Assembly (NCBI GenBank): GCA_021463515.1
Contig: JAJTYZ010000103.1
Span: 1-45,532, forward strand
From: Chthoniobacterales bacterium
GTDB taxonomy: Bacteria > Verrucomicrobiota > Verrucomicrobiia > Chthoniobacterales > JACTMZ01
Direction: 5' to 3'
Length of the DNA stretch: 45,532 bases
Made by a program: the position numbers and the translations under genes. The notes below the pieces were generated by a model. The model was not told the origin of the DNA, ran no database searches, and saw nothing but the letters and a program-made list of their open reading frames with translations. Positions 43,624 through 45,532 of the stretch are shown one piece after another (within the stretch, counting starts at the first letter, position 1; each line of letters starts with the position of its first letter).

Positions 43624-44181
43624 ATGATTTACGATTTCTCTCTACGATCCGTCGGCCTCCTTGTCGGCCTAGGCTTAGTTATCACGCATGTTTTTGCATG
43701 GGCGATGCCACGATCTGTCATGCCATGGTTGCGTCAATTTCCACGCTCCCGCCCCGCAGGAGTTGTGCTGTGCTCATTAGCGGCCCTGTGGGCTTTTGGG
43801 TTGGTTGCGACGATGGACCTTGGAGAGTTCTCGCCAAGCCGCACCCTGATTTGCCTCGTGGTGGCCGTGGGTGCGGTGATGGTACCACTTTTTGCCGAAG
43901 AATTTCTTGCGGTTCGTGCCCTTGGCATTCTTGCTTTGCTCGCCGTAGAACCCTTGCTTGGTGCCGCGTTTCTTCGTCCGGAAACTAGCCGACTGTTTCT
44001 CGTCCTTCTTGCCTACGGCTGGGCTATTGGTGGACTTGTACTTGTGGGCGCACCGTATGTTCTGCGTGATGCCATAACATGGCTTACCGCCAATGAGTGT
44101 CGCTATAAATGGGCGGCGACGGTGGGTGCTTTCTATGGCGTTGTTCTTCTCGCCGTCTCCTTGCTTTTCTTTGCGTCTTAA
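43624..44181 (+). CDS. multi-pass membrane protein, unknown function
   Basis: I do not recognise a named family. The 185-residue product is strongly hydrophobic with about five transmembrane segments (GLLVGLGLVITHVFAWA, VVLCSLAALWAFGLVA, LICLVVAVGAVMVPLFAE, ALGILALLAVEPLLGAAFL, WAATVGAFYGVVLLAVSLLF). No pore or enzymatic motif is visible. The ATG at 43624 is used; a GTG at 43615 is in frame. It follows the CoA-disulfide reductase after 54 bases and precedes the RelE-like gene by 19 bases, so the three may form one transcript. Confidence 0.7.
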   Translation: MIYDFSLRSVGLLVGLGLVITHVFAWAMPRSVMPWLRQFPRSRPAGVVLCSLAALWAFGLVATMDLGEFSPSRTLICLVVAVGAVMVPLFAEEFLAVRALGILALLAVEPLLGAAFLRPETSRLFLVLLAYGWAIGGLVLVGAPYVLRDAITWLTANECRYKWAATVGAFYGVVLLAVSLLFFAS

Positions 44182-44200
44182 ATCGGACAGAATTTTTGCG

Positions 44201-44557
44201 ATGATTCAAATCATTTTCAGCGATCTCAGTGCCGCAGAAATGGCAGCTATTCCCAAGTTGCTGCAATTGGAAATCCTTGGAGAATTTCATGGACTTCCCG
44301 ATGATTTGGAAAAACTCGATTCCAAACGTTTCGGTAAAGTCTCTCGTGATGGACGCACCCTCTACCGCTATCGTGCTGGTGACTATCGTATCTACTTCGA
44401 GCCACATGAAAAAGGCCTTCTCATCCGTCGTGTACTCAGCAAAAACACCATTCGCGATTTTCTATTTCGCACAAGCCTCCCCATGGCTGAAGACGACCAA
44501 TTGGCCGACAATCACAAATTCTGGGAGTTCATTGAAGAATCCGATTCCAAATCGTGA
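44201..44557 (+). CDS. RelE/ParE-like protein, solitary
   Basis: A 118-residue basic protein with the RelE-type beta core: FGKVSRDGRTLYRYRAGDYRI, then YFEPHEKGLLIRRVLSKNTI. This resembles toxins that cleave mRNA on ribosomes, but no antitoxin gene is adjacent; upstream is a membrane protein and downstream is a tRNA gene. The core motif YRYRAGDYRIYFE is close to what I recall from PVC-group stand-alone members. Extra C-terminal acidic residues (MAEDDQLADNHKFWEFIEE) extend the usual 90-residue fold. I chose the ATG at 44201 (MIQIIFSDLS); an in-frame ATG at 44093 overlaps the membrane gene. Confidence 0.65.
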   Translation: MIQIIFSDLSAAEMAAIPKLLQLEILGEFHGLPDDLEKLDSKRFGKVSRDGRTLYRYRAGDYRIYFEPHEKGLLIRRVLSKNTIRDFLFRTSLPMAEDDQLADNHKFWEFIEESDSKS

Positions 44558-44637
44558 CGCGCAAAATTTTTTACTCATCCTAAGAAGTGATGTTTGACCT
44601 CCATGGTAATGTCCGCTACATTCTCCCCTTTCATCGA

Positions 44638-44714
44638 GCAGCCGTAGCTCAACTGGATAGAGCATCTGACTACGGATCAGAAGGTTTGGGGTTCGAATCC
44701 CTACGGCTGCGCCA
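44638..44714 (+). tRNA. tRNA-Arg (anticodon ACG)
   Basis: Acceptor GCAGCCG (44638-44644) pairs with CGGCTGC (44704-44710). D-arm AGCTCAACTGGATAGAGC, anticodon stem TCTGA/TCAGA with loop CTACGGA (anticodon ACG), variable loop and T-arm GGGGTTCGAATCCC are all normal. Discriminator G is followed by encoded CCA (44712-44714). An A34 needs inosine editing to read CGN arginine codons. Confidence 0.96.
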
Positions 44715-44765
44715 CTCTACGGCAAGCACTTACAAAGAAAAGAAGCAGAAAGCAAAAAAACGTGT

Positions 44766-44784
44766 TTGGTACTTGCTTGGTACT
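44766..44784. repeat. TTGGTACT direct repeats beside tRNA-Arg
   Basis: TTGGTACT occurs at 44766-44773 and 44777-44784, an 11-base period, about 50 bases after the tRNA. Such repeats next to a tRNA 3' end are typical of integrase arm sites. The gap 44715-44922 holds no gene I can support; near its right end CGTCAA/TTGACG (44908-44922) forms a small hairpin. Confidence 0.35.
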
Positions 44785-44922
44785 TAATCGCCAAGGCACC
44801 CCCCCATCTCCACAAAGCCTCACGGGTGCGTTTTTCTTCACGGTCAGCGGCGTTTCCGTGAGTTCAAAATACCTGAACAAAACCGAACAAAAGATTTTGC
44901 CCCAGTCCGTCAACGATTGACG

Positions 44923-45246
44923 CTACTTCTTTCTTAGTCCGCTTTTTTTCTCTCGTCGTAAGCGTGCAACAAACTCGTGGCTCGTTCCGGTCATGCGAGC
45001 AATGGCTCTTGCGCTTGTTCGGCGCTGTAAGGTTTTCATGGCTTCGGCCACGGCGCGGCGTTTGTCGGCGTTGCTACGGGCGGCAGGGAATGAGGGCAGG
45101 GGCAACCATCGGCGCAACTCAACATTGCTTGGGCGTTCAACGGGCCTTCCGTAGTAGTGCCAACTTTTCCCTTCCAGCATTTCCAGCGCGGCTTGCGCTT
45201 TGAGGGGGTCCGGTAGGCTATCCCAAGATTGAGGTTCTGTTTTCAT
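44923..45246 (-). CDS. helix-turn-helix protein, possible mobile-element regulator
   Basis: A 107-residue protein, basic at its C-terminus. RRTSARAIARMTGTSHEFVARLRREKK reads as a helix-turn-helix (the second helix is TSHEFVARLRR), preceded by a Trp/Tyr-rich region (KSWHYYGRPVERPSNVELRRWL). The family is not recognised. The ATG at 45246 is chosen because upstream in-frame sequence to 45501 is unlike protein. Upstream on its strand are two TTTGTTGT copies that may be promoter or operator sites. Its position after the tRNA-Arg suggests an integrated element. Confidence 0.6.
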   Translation of the reverse strand: MKTEPQSWDSLPDPLKAQAALEMLEGKSWHYYGRPVERPSNVELRRWLPLPSFPAARSNADKRRAVAEAMKTLQRRTSARAIARMTGTSHEFVARLRREKKSGLRKK

Positions 45247-45409
45247 ATTCGTACAACAAAACACAACAAACACATTGATGAGTTTTGGGCTTCTGTCTGT
45301 CTTGTGGCGGCGCAAGGTAGCGGGCGCATGACAAAATGCCCTACAAGGAGCTTTCTGGCTCCGCAATGGCATAGGGTCAGACAATCTGTGTCTCACGGGG
45401 AAGGACAGG

Positions 45410-45532
45410 TCATGTCTTAGGCTTGGGCGGCGGTGATCGTGGCTTCGGTGGTGGCGCGGATTGCGGTACTGGATGTGAGGTTGGCGGAGAGTGTGGACCA
45501 AGGGCAGTTGACGGGGTTCCTTGTGGCTCTTG
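45410..45532 (-). CDS. C-terminal end of a proline-rich protein (partial)
   Basis: The frame is open from the window edge to a TGA read at 45412-45410, giving 40 residues rich in Pro, Ser and Lys (for example PQSAPPPKPRSPPPKPKT). It looks like the disordered tail of a larger protein whose body lies to the right of the window. No function can be given. The opposite strand also has an open frame here, so the assignment is weak. Confidence 0.35.
   Translation of the reverse strand, partial: QEPQGTPSTALGPHSPPTSHPVPQSAPPPKPRSPPPKPKT

Noticed and set aside
44587-44787. 66-residue open frame over tRNA-Arg
   Set aside because: It is the familiar false translation of a tRNA gene (VAQLDRAS...), not a protein.

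Overview
The window reads as chromosomal DNA of a Gram-negative, lipid A-making bacterium of medium G+C. Verrucomicrobiota (PVC group) is my best guess, from the LpxI-type lipid A branch, a REP-like palindrome reading GGTSVPP in one frame, and the flavour of UvrA, the RelE-like protein and the zinc-ribbon peptide. This rests on recalled family resemblance, not on a search. Most of the window is tightly packed housekeeping DNA with many ATGA or GTGA stop/start overlaps.

Layout. 1-3.2 kb: two decayed genes facing each other, a GH36 alpha-galactosidase (internal stop plus frameshift) and a Gfo/Idh/MocA oxidoreductase (frameshift). 3.3-4.2 kb: tRNA-Gln, shikimate kinase and a cold-shock protein, all on minus. 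4.3-9.5 kb, plus: tsaC/sua5-murJ, then accB-accC-thiE. 9.5-15.0 kb, minus: lpxI, a Gfo/Idh dehydrogenase, lpxB, a nucleotidyltransferase, a 57-residue peptide, oppB, oppC. 15.1-18.3 kb: rsmE-bioD-lipoprotein (plus), a cell-wall amidase (minus), hisF (plus). 18.3-28.8 kb, minus: uvrA-TPR protein-aminotransferase, a REP-like palindrome, then LipM-like transferase-zinc ribbon-pepF-PAS histidine kinase. 28.9-31.5 kb, minus: rnk-like gene and a large RyR-TPR-adenylate cyclase fusion. 31.8-35.9 kb, plus: rpoZ, smpB, trpE, trpG and an MFS exporter. 35.9-40.9 kb, minus: malonyl-CoA synthetase, a stretch holding an orphan plus-strand terminator, a DUF748 protein and a secreted six-repeat protein. 41.1-44.6 kb, plus: trpA, CoA-disulfide reductase-rhodanese, a membrane protein and a RelE-like protein. 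44.6 kb to the end: tRNA-Arg followed by what looks like the start of an integrated element.

Functionally, lpxI/Gfo-Idh/lpxB belong to lipid A synthesis. accBC and matB touch malonyl-CoA supply. aroK, trpE, trpG, trpA and hisF are scattered aromatic and histidine genes. murJ and the amidase handle peptidoglycan.

The best candidate for an undescribed system is the single-gene RyR-TPR-class III cyclase protein at 29380-31494, whose cyclase residues look intact. Next come the UvrA that lacks half of two zinc sites, the nucleotidyltransferase plus micro-ORF pair inside the lipid A operon, the secreted repeat protein, and the orphan terminator that may end a small RNA.
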